64,000 nt of DNA from Ambrosia x helenae. Taxonomy: Eukaryota; Streptophyta; Magnoliopsida; Asterales; Asteraceae. The position numbers and the translations under genes were made by a program. The notes below the pieces were generated by a model, which saw only the letters and a program-made list of their open reading frames with translations, did not search any database and was not told where the DNA came from. The stretch is from positions 102,252,688-102,316,687 of the forward strand of contig CM061225.1 of NCBI GenBank assembly GCA_030844895.1, given 5' to 3'. Shown piece by piece: positions 23,400 through 35,819 of the stretch (within the stretch, counting starts at the first letter, position 1; each line of letters begins with the position of its first letter).

Positions 23400-25250
23400 T
23401 TGACCGAGTTAACTACTTAGAATGTATCAACCACAAAACGTAAATTATCTAGACAAAACGTAAACTATAGAGATAAGCACGGAGTTTGTATGATATTTTT
23501 TAGGAATTTCATTGTCATTTTAAATAATAATAGTAAAATAGTATATTCTATTATGTTAGACTTAAATTTTATTAACCAAATATTGTTATTTTAAAACTAC
23601 TTAGAAAACATAAGTGAATTTTATAACTAAAAGAAAATTAGAAACCTAAAACAGATACACACAGATATAGCCCCAACGAACATTTGAAAACATTAGGAAC
23701 TAGGATAATAAAAGTTTGCAAATAATTTCCATTATCGTTCTAGAGTCAAGATGAACCAATGATAGATCAACTGCGAGTTTACGGTGTCTCTAAAAATTAC
23801 AAATAAGATGTAAATGACATGCCATGTTACTAACACCAAAACTTGTGGCGTTATACCCACCGTCGCCAAAGCCAAATCATCACTTTTGGGCGTTAAACAA
23901 TGAAACACAACTGTTAAAGGGGGTGCGGGTTACCCCAACCCACGTGAAAGATTTGGGAAACAGTCGGGTCCCTCTTGTGCATCAAACAATCACAATTTTT
24001 TTCTATAATTTATACTTAAACCACAACGTGATAGTTAAATGACGACTTAGTCAAAGCCACTATCTATGTCACAAGGCGATAGGGGTGGATCCAAAGGCTT
24101 AGGAGGGTGGTCATGTGCTCACTGTAGGTCCAACCCATTTACACCACCGTTATGCCTATTACCCACTTGGTTAGAAAATTTGACTATTAAATGAAGCCCA
24201 ACATTAACTAAAGCCTATCAATATTAAGTACCCACCTTAATTTTCATCATGCCCTACAACCTAATTGCTTAATTTGATCATGCTAGTTTTCACCACACTA
24301 ATTTTCATCATGTCATATGTTGATTCATTCACATATGCTTCTTAGTCTCCCGTTCTCTGCTCTAAATTGACTGGCCACCATAGATTCGTAATTCTTTGAT
24401 TTCGTGATTTCATAGTTCTTGATCTTTTATTAACTAGTAAGTCTTTGATCTTTTCTTGTTATTTTTTCTCTTGAATAATTGTACTTTCATTGATGTAGCA
24501 ATCTAATACGTTGAACTGAATCTTGAAAAGTTGATATTTGATAACTTGATTTTAATATAAATTAGTTGCTAATTTACATATATACGGATTTTAAATTGTG
24601 ATATATTGCTTTGTGTTGGACCGTATGTGATTTGATAATTTCGTGTCTTTGTGATGTCTTCAAGCAAAGTAAAACAAGGTTCATTTTTAGCCGGCCTGTA
24701 ATGTGTCCCACGTACAAAAAAAAATGTATCCGACACTGCTAATATGCATTTTTTTAACTAAAGTTATGTATATAAGTTTATTTATTGGGTTAATGGTATC
24801 AATTTTTTTTTTATTAGTGCAAGTATTTAGGTCGACTAAGAAAAGAATGAAACCCGCGGATATGCTATTGTTTACACAAATCAATAAACGTTTAAACCAA
24901 CTAGAATTAGTTTACAATAAAAACTACCACGATCAAGTTGGTTATGGAGACTATGTAAAAACTAAATGTTTAACGTCTATTTATTCTAAGCTTATACAAT
25001 AAACGTGTAACAAACATTATTTTTAAGATGGCCTTTTCATTAAATAATATACTTAAAAACCCGAAAACATTTTATATAGGATAATCACTATTCACAAGAC
25101 GAGAAGATTCAAAATTTGAGTGTAGACTAGTAGACTCCACACTAGCAAAGAGCACTTGAAGTGAAGTAAATATCTTCACCTCATGTGTAGGTAGCTATGT
25201 CGGTTGTCAAATGAATCTGAACCTAGTGCTAGTGTTTTCGAGTATTAGAT
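23400..25250. other. Spacer without a supported gene
   Basis: Short open frames exist (for example 24703-25002), but none carries a recognisable domain or splice pattern. Confidence 0.5.
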
Positions 25251-25254
25251 TAAA

Positions 25255-25520
25255 CTAGTGTTTTAGTTACCCGCGCTTCGCTGCGGGGGCGTTCGTGTCG
25301 CTATAGATTTGGTGGACATTAAAAATAACATTAGTAGCGATAATATTAGGTAACTATAATTTGTTCAAATTATTCTAAAATAACTTTTGCTAGTTATTTC
25401 CACAAATTTTCGCTGCGGGAGCTTATATTGCGTTGTGGGTTTAGTGGACGTTAAATATCGCGCTTCGCTGCGTAAGCTCCTGTTGCGTTGAGGGTTTCGT
25501 GGACATTAAAGGTAACATTA
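25255..25520 (-). mobile_element. Helitron 3' terminus (minus) with repeated subterminal units
   Basis: Read on the minus strand, the hairpin CCCGCAGCGAAGCGCGGG is followed after a short tail by CTAG and a T, the Helitron 3' end format. Two further copies of the CTTCGCTGCG unit with a GTGGACNTTAAA tail follow within 250 bp. No 5' end was found. Confidence 0.55.
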
Positions 25521-25928
25521 AGTGATTGTTATTCTCGCGTGAGAGTCAACAAAATAATCGCGACCCATTACCTTGTAGACCAGCTTTAATATTACAACAG
25601 TTGGGTTGCGTAATTGTTGACTTGATCTGAAGCCCAAAGTATTAGGAAAAATGTGGCCCATTAATTCACCAAATATAGGCCCAACTAAAATTGTGGGTCA
25701 AATTTTCTGAGCCATTTTATTTTGTTTTTGGGCGGCTAATATTTATACTTATGTGGGCTTTGAGTGGTTTGTCAAGTCTCAATCATCTTATTTTATTTTG
25801 TAGCCGCCACACTTAACCAATGAAATAAGGTTACTGTAGAACTGTCATAAAATTATTAGATACTATAATATGAGATTAGTAATAAAATTTTAATGATTTT
25901 GAGACGAGGTATAGTATTAGCTAATACC

Positions 25929-26232
25929 CAGGGCCGTCTTCGAGAACGCTAATAAAATTTTGGGCCTCGGGCGGAAAAAAATTTGGGCCCAAAATTTTGT
26001 AAAGAGGAATGAATTTAAGAAAAAAAACCGAATATGGTGCTAGAGCCAAGGCTTGAACTTGAGACCTCTACATTAAATTTGCATGGTTTTTCCAAATCCA
26101 CTAACAAGAGCTTTATGTATATAACACAAATATATATCCTAAATATAGAATTTAATATATATTTTTATATTTTTAAAAAAAGTTCGGGCCCATTTGTGGG
26201 TCGGGCCCTGAGCCAGTGACCACCCGGCCCTG
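25929..26232. mobile_element. 304-bp hAT MITE (CAGGGCCG ends)
   Basis: It starts CAGGGCCGTC and ends CCCGGCCCTG, with perfect 8-bp duplications CTAATACC (25921-25928, 26233-26240). Subterminal GGGCC words are repeated. There is no coding sequence. Confidence 0.88.
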
Positions 26233-26305
26233 CTAATACCCGCCTAATTAGTCAACCATGTTTCCATAAATGGAAACCAAAGAAATTGGTAGTTAAATTT
26301 TTAAA

Positions 26306-27595
26306 GAGTTAATTACCAAAACCGTCCCTGTGGTTTGGGTCAATATGTCAATCCAGTCCAAAACTTTAAAAAATTGCTTGAACAGTCCCTGACTTTTGAC
26401 GAAATAGGCCAAAACAATCAATTTCGTTAATTGGGTTAAGTCAACCTCGTTAAGTCAGGAGCAAAATTGTCCATTTTTGTTAAAATTCTTGTCTTCTTTC
26501 CCAATTGTCTTCTTCCTCATCTCACCTGTAACCACCTGCAACCATTTTATACACTCACACCTGCAACCACCAACACTCCATACACCATTAACACACACAC
26601 TTTGACCATCACATCCTATATCAACGGTAGTGTCACGAAACAATGGCTACCTTCTGCCGACAATCCATTTTTAGTCTTCCTTCTTAATTTAATCCCCACA
26701 TTTCTGACGACACCTTCGTCAACCCAAATCACCACCTTCCCAACGGCTCCTTCGTCAACCCATCGGTCGCTTCCACCTTCTGCAACCCACCTTTACCAAA
26801 CCCAATCACCACCACCAACCCCCACGTTCTGCAACCCACCGGTCACCTCCACCTTCTGCAACCCACCATAACCAAACCCAACCACCACCACCGGTCACCT
26901 CCACCTTCTGCAACCCACCATAACCAAGCCCAAACCTCCAACAAACCCCACCCTTACAACCCCCAAATCCGGTCCAAGCGATGCATCTTACTTTCAAGAA
27001 TCTGATAATATAATTAATATAATTGATTGGCGATCCGTATTGTATGGATTCGGATTTGGGGAAGCTATATCAGTCTTGTTTTCTATATGAAGGGGATATT
27101 CTTCTTGTACAAAAAGACAAGCAAACTCATCAAGATGACTACAAGTTGAAAGGTGATCATCTTCTTCATTGTTTTTCATCCTTTTTAAAAATATAATCTC
27201 CATTCTCCAAACTCAAAGTTTTGCTATATGAAATTTTCTGCCGTTATTTCTGATTTGTATTTCAATTTTCTGCTGTTATTTCTGATTTGTATTTCAATTG
27301 TACCGTAGGTCTTCAATTGGGTCTTCAAATGAAAGGTTTTGATTTGAAATTTAGGGTTTATAGTGAATTGGGGGGAATCAGGTTTATAAAGGATAGTACA
27401 AACGTTTGGTTAAAATTTTATAGGTGAGTTGACGATTTTGCCCTTGACTTAACGACACTGACTTAACCCCATTAACGAAATGGATTGTTTTGGCCTATTT
27501 TGTCAAAAGTCAGGGACTGTTCAAGCAATTTTTAAAGTTTTTGGTTGGACTGGCATATTGGCCCAAACCACAGGGACGGTTTTAGTGATTAACTC
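26306..27595. mobile_element. Long-TIR element (about 1.3 kb), Mutator-like or foldback
   Basis: About 165 bp at each end are inverted copies, beginning near GAGTTAAT and passing through ACCGTCCCTGTGGTTTGG. The flanks are A/T runs, so no clean duplication is visible. The middle carries a short minisatellite (unit containing CCTTCTGCAACCCACC) that translates as repeated CNPP. No transposase is present. Confidence 0.8.
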
Positions 27596-28238
27596 AAATT
27601 AAAAGATAAACTAACTATAGAACCTACAATTAGCAAAGTCGTTGATGCTTAAATTGGTTGTACTTTGGGCTATGCAAGTTTTCAAAAAAAAATTGTTTGG
27701 GTGACAATTGATGTAATTTTGTATCATTTACGTGTCTTGACAACTATTCATCACTTTTCTCTCTCCTAGATCAAATCCTCTGCCTTCCCTCTTCCTTTTT
27801 CTTTCTCTCTATATGGTTACCTGGAACAACACCACCATTAGTCAACTGACGTCGCTACTGTAGTGATGGTTATTCTAGACGTATAAAGTGGCGACGTGGT
27901 TACGGTGATTTTGTTTTGTAGAGAGAGAGATACAGAGAATGGCATAGAAGGGGTTTCTACACAAAGAAACCGATCGAATGCGAGGTTGTGGTTGGGTTTG
28001 GATGTTGTTTCCTGTAGCTTCTCTCCTGAATCACGTGGGGTTTTCATTTTGAGATCTGTTGGCGATGATGATGTTGTGATGGTTATGGGTGTGGTTAGGT
28101 GGGTGTGATGATGTCTGAATGTGAAATGGCAGGAGACAGATCTGATGATGGTTAGGTCCGGTGATGGCTGTTGATTAATTTCCAACGGTGATTTGTGGAC
28201 TTTGGGTGTGGTTGTATGTGGTGGCTTAGTATCTTGCT

Positions 28239-28241
<3 letters not shown>

Positions 28242-28278
<37 letters not shown>
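28242..28278. repeat. Poly-T run of 37
   Basis: An uninterrupted T tract. It could be the tail of a minus-strand retroelement, but no body is recognisable beside it. Confidence 0.85.
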
Positions 28279-28279
<1 letters not shown>

Positions 28280-28561
28280 GAATGGAAATAATGTTTTGCT
28301 GCTACAAAAAAAGTGTAAAGAGAGGGAGGGTGGGAGGTAAGAAGAAGATGTAGTGGTTGATGGTAGAGATGGAAAGTAAATGGTTTTGGTTTGATGGTCT
28401 AAAAAATCTAATCTCTACATTAGCTCCAAATTCCTTCCTTTTACTTTTTTTTCCTAATTCTATATATTCTATGCTTCTTAGGCCTCAAGGGGCGCCTATA
28501 GATTATGCTTTTCACTTAACTGATTTTAACCAATCCTGCACTGCCACATCACTTAACGATA

Positions 28562-29064
28562 TTCGATGACATTAACGACAGGGTTGAGCCGCCCCAATCG
28601 TTTTACGCTAATAATGTAAATTTCAAGTACGGCTACTACTTGGTCGATGGTATTTACAACGAATGGGCGACATTTGTTCAAGCTTACTCGTCTCAACTTG
28701 AAGACAAACGCAAGTACTTTACAAAGAAACAGGAGTCGGCAAGAAAAGATATTAAAAGAGCGTTCGACGTTCTTAAAAAAAGATTTGCGTTGATTGCCAA
28801 CCCAATAAGGTTTTGGACACGAGAGAGGATCATGGACGTCGTCTACACTTGCATTATTCTACATAACATGATATTGGAGGACGAGGTTCGGCGATATGTC
28901 AAAATTACCAAGGTGATATCCCACGTGTCAAGTCGACAATCGATAATAACCAAAGACTCAACAACATAAGGAATTTCAAGAACCGTGAAATACACGTAAA
29001 CCTCCACCATAAATTAGTCGAGCATTTGTGGGCTAGACGTCCCGATGATCTTATATTAGATTAG
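28562..29064 (+). pseudogene. PIF/Harbinger transposase, C-terminal part
   Basis: The reading contains FKYGYYLVDGIYNEWATFV, RKYFTKKQESARKDIKRAF, DVLKKRFALI and CIILHNMILEDE. These are the conserved C-terminal half of plant Harbinger transposases (DDE_Tnp_4 family, HARBI1 relatives), including the last catalytic block. After a frame change it ends LVEHLWARRPDD and a stop at 29064, as the family does. The N-terminal half with the first catalytic residues is missing, so this copy is dead. A Mutator-like element is inserted just 3' of it. Confidence 0.85.
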
Positions 29065-29084
29065 TTTTTAGTTTTTTTATAGTT

Positions 29085-30426
29085 GACAAAATTACACGGA
29101 TTGTCCTTTAATTATCACCCAGATTTCATCCTATGTCCCTTGTCTTTCATTTGTATTGGTTATGTCCTATATTTTCTCAGTTTGTTACACCTTATGTCCT
29201 TTAGCCTAACTATATTAAAAAAGTTGGTTAACTTTATTTTCTAACTTTACACTTTTAGCCCCTATAGTTTTCCTAAGCTTTAACTCTTTCTTTGAGATTT
29301 TGGTCGGGCATTCCCTTGTATTCAAACAATAATCCAATCAAATATTATCTATTTTCATCAGTTTTGTTACAAGTTTGCATATATTCTTTGTAAATCATCC
29401 AACAAAACTGGTATAAAAGCCAAGAAACGAAGAACAAGGTAAGTGAGGATGTTGTATAGTAAAACCATAGACCTCACGAAAATAGTCAACGACTGATTTC
29501 ATATTTCTTTCCTCGTCAACCGGAAACATTAGCTCTCTCGTCGGTTGTGATGTCACCCCTGAGATGCGACACTTCCTTCTTACGTTCCCTATGTGTGTAA
29601 CTTCAACTTTGACACCCTAAGAGCTTTCTTTATTTGCTCGAAAAATGATAACATTAATTTATCTACATTCCAATCTTATTAAAAAGATATGGTGTAAGAT
29701 AACTAAAGCATGAAAATGAACCTTTATTCTATCTGCATCAGAAATTTGTTTGGAACACACTTGTTTGCCTAAAATTTGTTCTACAAACTCAACGACCGGA
29801 AGTGGTTCTATAAATGTTGTTGCCAATGTATCTGTTTGAATTAAAATAAAATATACAACCATAAAAATTAAAGGAAAATATAAATGATTACTTCTTTCTT
29901 TAAACACGTATATATCATTCCATACCAATGTTTAGTGATAATCCCATCTGGGTCGGTTTTATACCCTGGTAAAAGCCTCTCCATGATTGTATCCACATCC
30001 TATTGACTTTGGATTGGTAATATTAGGAGAATAGAAAAATCTCCCAACCGAAATGTACCCGTTTTAACGCATTAGACCGCCTATAAATATCGAATATGAA
30101 AACAAAACAAAACTAAATTAAAATTTTATATCAAAGAAAATTACATACCTTTGTGCTGTTAGCTCCTTTAAAACTAGATCAACAAAACCATTCATCGAAA
30201 CTATCCAAGAGCATCACAAAGAAAGAGTTAAGGCTTAAGAAAACTACAGGGGCTAAAAGTGTAAAGTTAGAAAATAAAGTTAACCAACTTTTTAAACCTA
30301 GTTAGGTTAAATGACATAGGGTGTAACAAACTTAGAAAATAAAGGACATAACCAATGCAAATGAAAGACAAGGGACATAGGATGAAATCTGGGTGATAAA
30401 TAAAGGACAATCTGTGTAATTTTGTC
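29085..30426. mobile_element. Pack-MULE-like element carrying an ARGONAUTE fragment
   Basis: The 1,342-bp element is bounded by perfect 9-bp duplications TTTATAGTT (29076-29084, 30427-30435), the Mutator size. It has inverted repeats of about 215 bp starting GACAAAATTACAC. Between them lies host-derived coding sequence on the minus strand (see the next entry) and no transposase. The two TIRs differ at a modest number of positions. Confidence 0.9.
29425..30195 (-). pseudogene. ARGONAUTE fragment (linker and PAZ region) captured by a MULE
   Basis: Four exon-like segments with splice borders are readable on the minus strand. About 30149-30195 reads VLKELTAQR. 29926-30080 contains, in two frames, GRFFYSPNI and SWRGFYQGIKPTQMGLSLNI. 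29722-29831 contains FIEPLPVVEFVEQILGKQV and SDADRIK. About 29425-29627, after one frame change, contains VKVEVTHIGNVRRKCRISG, TRELMFPVDEE and VYGFTIQH. These are the linker and PAZ domain of plant ARGONAUTE proteins, closest in memory to the AGO1/AGO10 clade. PAZ holds the 3' end of the guide RNA. MID and PIWI are absent, and frameshifts in segments 2 and 4 mean no working protein. It lies wholly between the TIRs of the Mutator-like element. Confidence 0.88.
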
Positions 30427-30435
30427 TTTATAGTT

Positions 30436-31507
30436 TATTATAAACATTAATCTAAATTTTAGTTAAGTTTATTTTTGTATTAATATAATTTTTACAAATT
30501 TAGAAAGTGTAAAAAAAAAACTGGATAAAGCTGCTGCTCACCTATAGCCACCACAACATCAGACGAGTGAGCAGAAACTTATCACCATGTCAACTGGCGC
30601 TGACATGACGCAATATAAGAGGATAGAACTTGTAGTCACCTCTAGCCACAATGAATAGTCTAAGATCTATAAAACCAAACATATATAAAATATGATTACG
30701 ATATCTAAAGGCGAAAGAAAATCTTCATGTAATTAGAAATGATGATGGCGTATAACGTGCAACCGATTTATTATGATACTAAAAGTTACAAATCAATTCC
30801 CAAAGTGTATAGAAAAAACCACCCACCTTCGTTTAACTTTTGACATTAAAAAAGTAAATAAACAAGGGCACTGTTTGTGGAAATAGCTTTGCCACGTTTT
30901 AAAATGTTAAACCTTTTCAAGGATTTGATAGTGTAGCTCGTTGTATGCTTGATCATGTCTCAAAATGCGTGGCAGATTCTATACACCATGGGTCAAGACA
31001 ACTCAAACATGTTTCAAATATTGTTTTATAATAACAAACAGATTTAAATATAACCATACAATCACCATAGCCATATTGATTCATACCACCTAAATATATC
31101 TTGATGAAAAATAAAACCAACTGAGACTATATATCATCCATGGCTACCCACCTCATCCCATAGATTCTGTCATTAATGAATTTTTATTGAAGACCTTATC
31201 TTTAATATTTATTTGAATTTTATAAATATCTTATTGTTTTTATTCGGTTTTCTATTTGAACTTTGATTCTCCACTATAAAAGGGACATATGATTTATGTT
31301 TTTAGTTAGTTTTTTTGTTGATTTATAAATAAGAACTTTGTTTTTGGAATCTTTAGTTCGATTTATCGTCTTTGATTACTTAATTGTTCTTAACCATTTG
31401 ATTGCGCACGAAACTACATCAAGTGGTTTCCAATAACTAATAACCAAAAGTTTGGTAGCAAAAACATAAAATCTATAAAATCACTATTGTTAGGCATGTT
31501 ATGAATA

Positions 31508-31511
<4 letters not shown>
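30436..31511. other. Spacer without a supported gene
   Basis: AT-rich, with no coding frame or repeat structure I can support. Confidence 0.5.
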
Positions 31512-31539
<28 letters not shown>

Positions 31540-32338
31540 TATTGCAAAGGGATTAATCATACATGTCATATTCTTATGCAATCCCTCCTTTGAGAGATGC
31601 CACATAGAATGTGATGTGGCAAGTGTAAACCAATTAAAAAAAAGAAATAAATATGATTTAACCTAATCTATTATAATCTTTAACTTAATCTATTAAATAC
31701 CTAATCTACTAAATCAAAATATTAAAACTTTATTATTTTTTCTCTCATGTTTCCTCCCATAACTTTTAAACGTTAATATCTTTTATATACGAGATTTTTT
31801 AAAGAAAAAAATTACACCAAATTAACGAGCGTTTTATTATCTTTCCAACGAGTACCATAGTGTTATATAAAAACGGAGAAAAAAATGACTATTTTTTGTA
31901 ACCCAACAAGTATTGTGTCGGGTTTGGGATTAGTTCAAAAAAAAATGTGGGTTTGGGTCGGGTCTGGGATTAGGTGATACCCGACCCGATTACCCAAAAC
32001 CACATACCCAAATACCCGAACTATATACCCGTTCATATACCCATGAATTTTTTAACGCATAACATAACCCTTAAACTAATGCGTTCGATATTTAAATAAT
32101 TAACTTTTTTTTTCTTATTTCATGTTAGTTATTTTTAGAATGATCGATTACAAACTTCCGAATTCATTTGTAATGGCACTAGATTTATACCCCGGCGCAG
32201 AGATTCGTTTTTTTAATATTTGAATATGATAACTTATGGCAGAGATTTGTTTAAAATAATAATAATAATAATAATAATAATATATTTTATTATTATTATT
32301 AGATATTTCAACCCGGGACGCTCCGGGATAAAAACTAG
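31512..32338 (+). mobile_element. Non-autonomous Helitron (about 827 bp)
   Basis: The 5' end reads A/TCTATATCTATATA. The 3' end has a CCCGG-GACGCT-CCGGG hairpin, a short spacer, then CTAG followed by T, the canonical Helitron format. There is no Rep/helicase gene. The interior is AT-rich with a GGGTTTGGGTCGGGT stretch. Confidence 0.7.
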
Positions 32339-33020
32339 TATATAATAATTATCACTTTTTTAACTTCATTAGTTCCACACTACTCATGAAAATAAAAGTG
32401 TCGATTGTTGACCTTTTCACTTCAGTGGAGAACAACCAGTCAGTGATACGGACATAGTGCTATTAGGTTGTCAAGATTTCTAGCAACCGGCCATGTTGTT
32501 TTCTATCCAAATAAAATCACAAGTTCATTGTATCATAATAAATGAGATAGTATACATTTTAAGACCTATACGCCAATGAATTGTGGTGGTGAATAAGGCG
32601 TGTGTCTTGTGTTCTAACTTCTAAGTTGCTATCGGCGTCGATTCCTGCAACAAGTCAAGATAGAGATCGTTAGAATGGCCTCTAAACATGTGTCTTGTGA
32701 GAGGCCTCCGATGGCATATGTGATCGTCACTAGTGTTTTGTCTATGGAGAATCCACGAAAACGATTAAGTGTTTGTCTATGGAGAATCCACGATTGTCAC
32801 TCGTGTTTTGTCTATAGAGATCGTTAGAATGGCCTCTAAACGTGTTACTTAATTTGCTATATATATCTAGTATCAGGAAATCGTTGTGCCTAGGTTTTTA
32901 GCGTTTCAACCAATTAGTGTGGGAACGTTACAATTTTTAGATTATTCTTCATGTAAGAAGAAGTATATTTAATGTTTATATACTTATATCTAACCATCAC
33001 AATCATTTATATAGTATCTA
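32339..33020. repeat. Spacer with a local duplication
   Basis: GATCGTTAGAATGGCCTCTA occurs at about 32667 and again at about 32818, and TTTGTCTATGGAGAATCCAC occurs twice between them. No gene is seen. Confidence 0.5.
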
Positions 33021-33277
33021 CTAGATAATTGCCCGCGTGTACACGCGGTTCACCAAGTTACAATTATATTAAAGAGTCAATTAAGAAGAAAAGACTTAAA
33101 GGGGAAATAGAGGTCAAACGGGTTGAAAGTAACCCATATTCTATTTTTATTGCATACAACATTACAACATCAAAATTGCTTTATTCAAAGGTTTAGATTA
33201 TAATTGTAATAATGTTGTTTCATAATCACAATTAATGCATAAAAAAGTGGAAAACAAATCTTGTTTTGACCAACCTC

Positions 33278-33400
33278 TTAACCATCAAGGACAAAAGCAA
33301 CAACGTGAGCCCTCATCAGGTTTTTCATGAACTGAACATTGCTCAAAGATGATGCTCCTTTCTTTGACTTAGTCCTATACAGCCAACCTGATGTGTCCAC
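33278..33400 (-). pseudogene. Captured exon, unrecognised
   Basis: After an acceptor (TTTTTTAG) the minus strand reads VDTSGWLYRTKSKKGASSL, then SNVQFMKNLMRAHVVAFVLD, and stops at 33278-33280. I cannot name the source gene. It sits near the 3' end of the Helitron. Confidence 0.4.
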
Positions 33401-33669
33401 CTAAAAAACAACCAAATTTTAGAATTTATTAAATGAAAAATAACAGAATGCAAAAGTAATCCATCAACTTATGCAACAATAATGTTCATTTCTTACTGTG
33501 CAACAGTCAAGTCTATTAGACATAACTTTAACAACCTAAGAACTCAATCAATCAGAAATGTCAAAACATCAAGAGACCAAAAAGGACGCAACTTTTGACC
33601 ATCTAGACTACAATCTATCAGTAAATGTTTCAAAAGTTAACATCCAAAATCACTTTGTTCAGCTGAAAC

Positions 33670-33797
33670 CTTATGAGTCTTGCCATCAAGTTCGGCCAGC
33701 TCAATTTCAGGGGCAGTCGCAGGATAAGTGACCGGAATATCAAACTGATACTTGAGCAGATTATGCACATACCAACACTTTCCAGTCCATCGTGTCC
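33670..33797 (-). pseudogene. Captured UFC1 exon (UFM1-conjugating enzyme)
   Basis: A 128-nt exon with clean borders (acceptor CCCTTAG, donor AAG/GTTTC) reads TRWTGKCWYVHNLLKYQFDI, then PVTYPATAPEIELAELDGKT. This is the core of UFC1, the E2 enzyme that passes the ubiquitin-like modifier UFM1. The catalytic-Cys exon that should follow is not present, so this is a fragment carried by the Helitron. Confidence 0.85.
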
Positions 33798-34325
33798 CTA
33801 AGGGAAAGAGTGAATAATTAATCAAAACAAATTACATAATCAGAAGAGGAGTTATAATTAATTCATATTGTAAAATAGTGAGAATATTAGTGAACCTAAG
33901 TGGACTTAGTTAAAACGTATATAAGGCAAAATAATTAAGAATGGAGAAGATGCCCAACCACACTATTATTGTTGGGATTGTTGGAGAAGCCTCCATGGCC
34001 ACTGCAAATCAATACAACATAATTAAAATTCAAAACTAAAAAATTCAATCATGCCCCTTTTGACTTTTGTAGTCAGATGGGTTATTTGGTTGAATCCAAA
34101 ATTAAAGGGCATCATTTTTCTTATCTAATTTGGTCATTATACTTCACATAATGTATAATACTGAGATATTGAAAAATTAGCAACACACTTGTGTCATCTC
34201 AAATTTGGTCATTATACTTCACAAATTGTTACTAAAAGAAAACTTCGGGTCTGAATTAAACCTAGAGGCACCTTCATTGGTCAAAAGAAAACTCCAATTA
34301 AGAGCAAAGTATTCACCTCCGCCGT

Positions 34326-34673
34326 CTAACAAAAAGCATTGCACTTAAGCGGTACCCATTTGACCCATTCCATTTTGAAGGTGTTTTCAACCTGCTGCTC
34401 CGATATCATCAGTCTCTTAACAGCTGCAACTGAAAAGTTCGGGTCTGAATTGTTATCCCATCTCCAGGAATCAGACGCTGCCCTGAAACAGTCGACTGTT
34501 ACAGCAGTGCAGCTCTGCTGCAGCTGCTGCAACTTCTGCAGATCAGTCTGGTTCGGCGTCCATTCCCATAGCATTCGTGTTATCCTTTCATGTAGTTGCA
34601 ATCGGTCAGCCACCCAACAGGTTTTATGTCGCTCTAATCGGTACAGATTCATGTCAACTTGACCACTATACAT
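34326..34673 (-). pseudogene. LINE reverse-transcriptase tail fragment
   Basis: The minus strand reads SDSWRWDNNSDPNFSVAAVK and ends EWVKWVPLKCNAFC. This is the start of the zinc-binding region that follows reverse transcriptase in plant L1-type LINEs. The fragment stops there and is separate from the next LINE piece. Confidence 0.7.
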
Positions 34674-34708
34674 ACATTAAAAAAAAAAAAAAAAAAAAAA
34701 CCATTCAT

Positions 34709-35819
34709 GATTTTTTTTTTGAAAGGCCAACAAAATTCCATTCCACAAAAGAACCTGACTAACAGAATATTAGCCAGGACACCATACAATCCACCAAAAC
34801 AAAACAACAGACCATTTAACCAAAAAAATTACATCACCAAAAAACTATGTCAAAGAACCAAGGTTAAAGCTGCACCAATCTGCCCAAAGAAGATCCAATC
34901 TTGCCCTATTTTTTAACCACAAGAAACTAAAGCTCTTCACGTCTTCTTTCATTCTCCCAATGATGGCCTTTTTTCTGTTGAAGATTATGTCGTTTCTCCA
35001 CTTCCATATAACCCAAATTACGGTTTGGATGACTCCAAACACCGCCCTTTTCCACTTTGTCGACCCAGGTAGACGCTTATGCAGAATTGCAAAATCTTTC
35101 AGCTCCAACACAAAAAATGGCTGCAGCCCGCACCAGTCTGTTACAAAAGACCACAGTTGCGCAATAAACACGCAGGACACGAACAGATGCGATGCTGATT
35201 CCAGGTCTTCATTACAGAACCTGCATCGCGTATCTTGCATAACTATATTCCTTCTTGATAGAGCCTCATACGTAGGTATTCTGTCTTGGATAAGCCTCCA
35301 CATCAGAAAATTTACTTTTAACGGTACCCATGAATTCCACCCAAACTCGATTCCACGATCCACGAAAAAGTTGCTTTGCGCCAAAACTCTAAGACTCCGA
35401 ACAGTAAAAGTATCAGACCCATCCGCTTCCCACGACCACCTGTCATCGCCCAATCCCAACCCAAATCCTGAGACAGCAGACGAGAGCTGCAACAGCTCAG
35501 CCACTTCATCTGGTTGTACCGGTGCCCTTTGCCAAGAAAACTTGACATACCCAACCCCGTTCATTTCCCGAACCCGCTCCGCAATGGCTGCATTCTTTGC
35601 CCTTTCCAGCCTGAACAGGAGAGGATATTTCTTACAAAGCGGTTCATCGCCTAACCATTTTTCCTTCCAAAACAGCACCCGACTGTTCGACCCAGGTTTT
35701 CCCCGGAATAAACCCAACAAATCCACCCCAATAGCCTCGAAATCCCCCGCAATGAAGCAAAAGTGGGAAAAGTGGGAAAGCAATGATTTTGAGTGGTTTC
35801 CATAGCCCACGTAATGCAA
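34709..35819 (-). mobile_element. 5'-truncated L1-type LINE
   Basis: The minus strand encodes about 320 aa of the end of LINE ORF2. It includes FTVRSLRVL, GWNSWVPLKVNFLMWRLIQD, a zinc motif in CRFCNEDLESASHLFVSC (CX2CX7HX4C) and WVIWKWRNDIIFNRK. A run of ten A on the minus strand (34709-34718) closes the 3' end as a tail. The reverse transcriptase core is lost, as is usual for truncated LINE insertions. It lies inside the large Helitron. Confidence 0.8.

Noticed and set aside
26467..26871. 134-codon open frame rich in Pro and Thr
   Set aside because: It lies across a TIR and a minisatellite; the repeated CNPP comes from the repeat, with no sign of a real protein.
34960..35805. 281-codon plus-strand open frame
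   Set aside because: It is the reverse complement of LINE ORF2, which has clear motifs on the minus strand.
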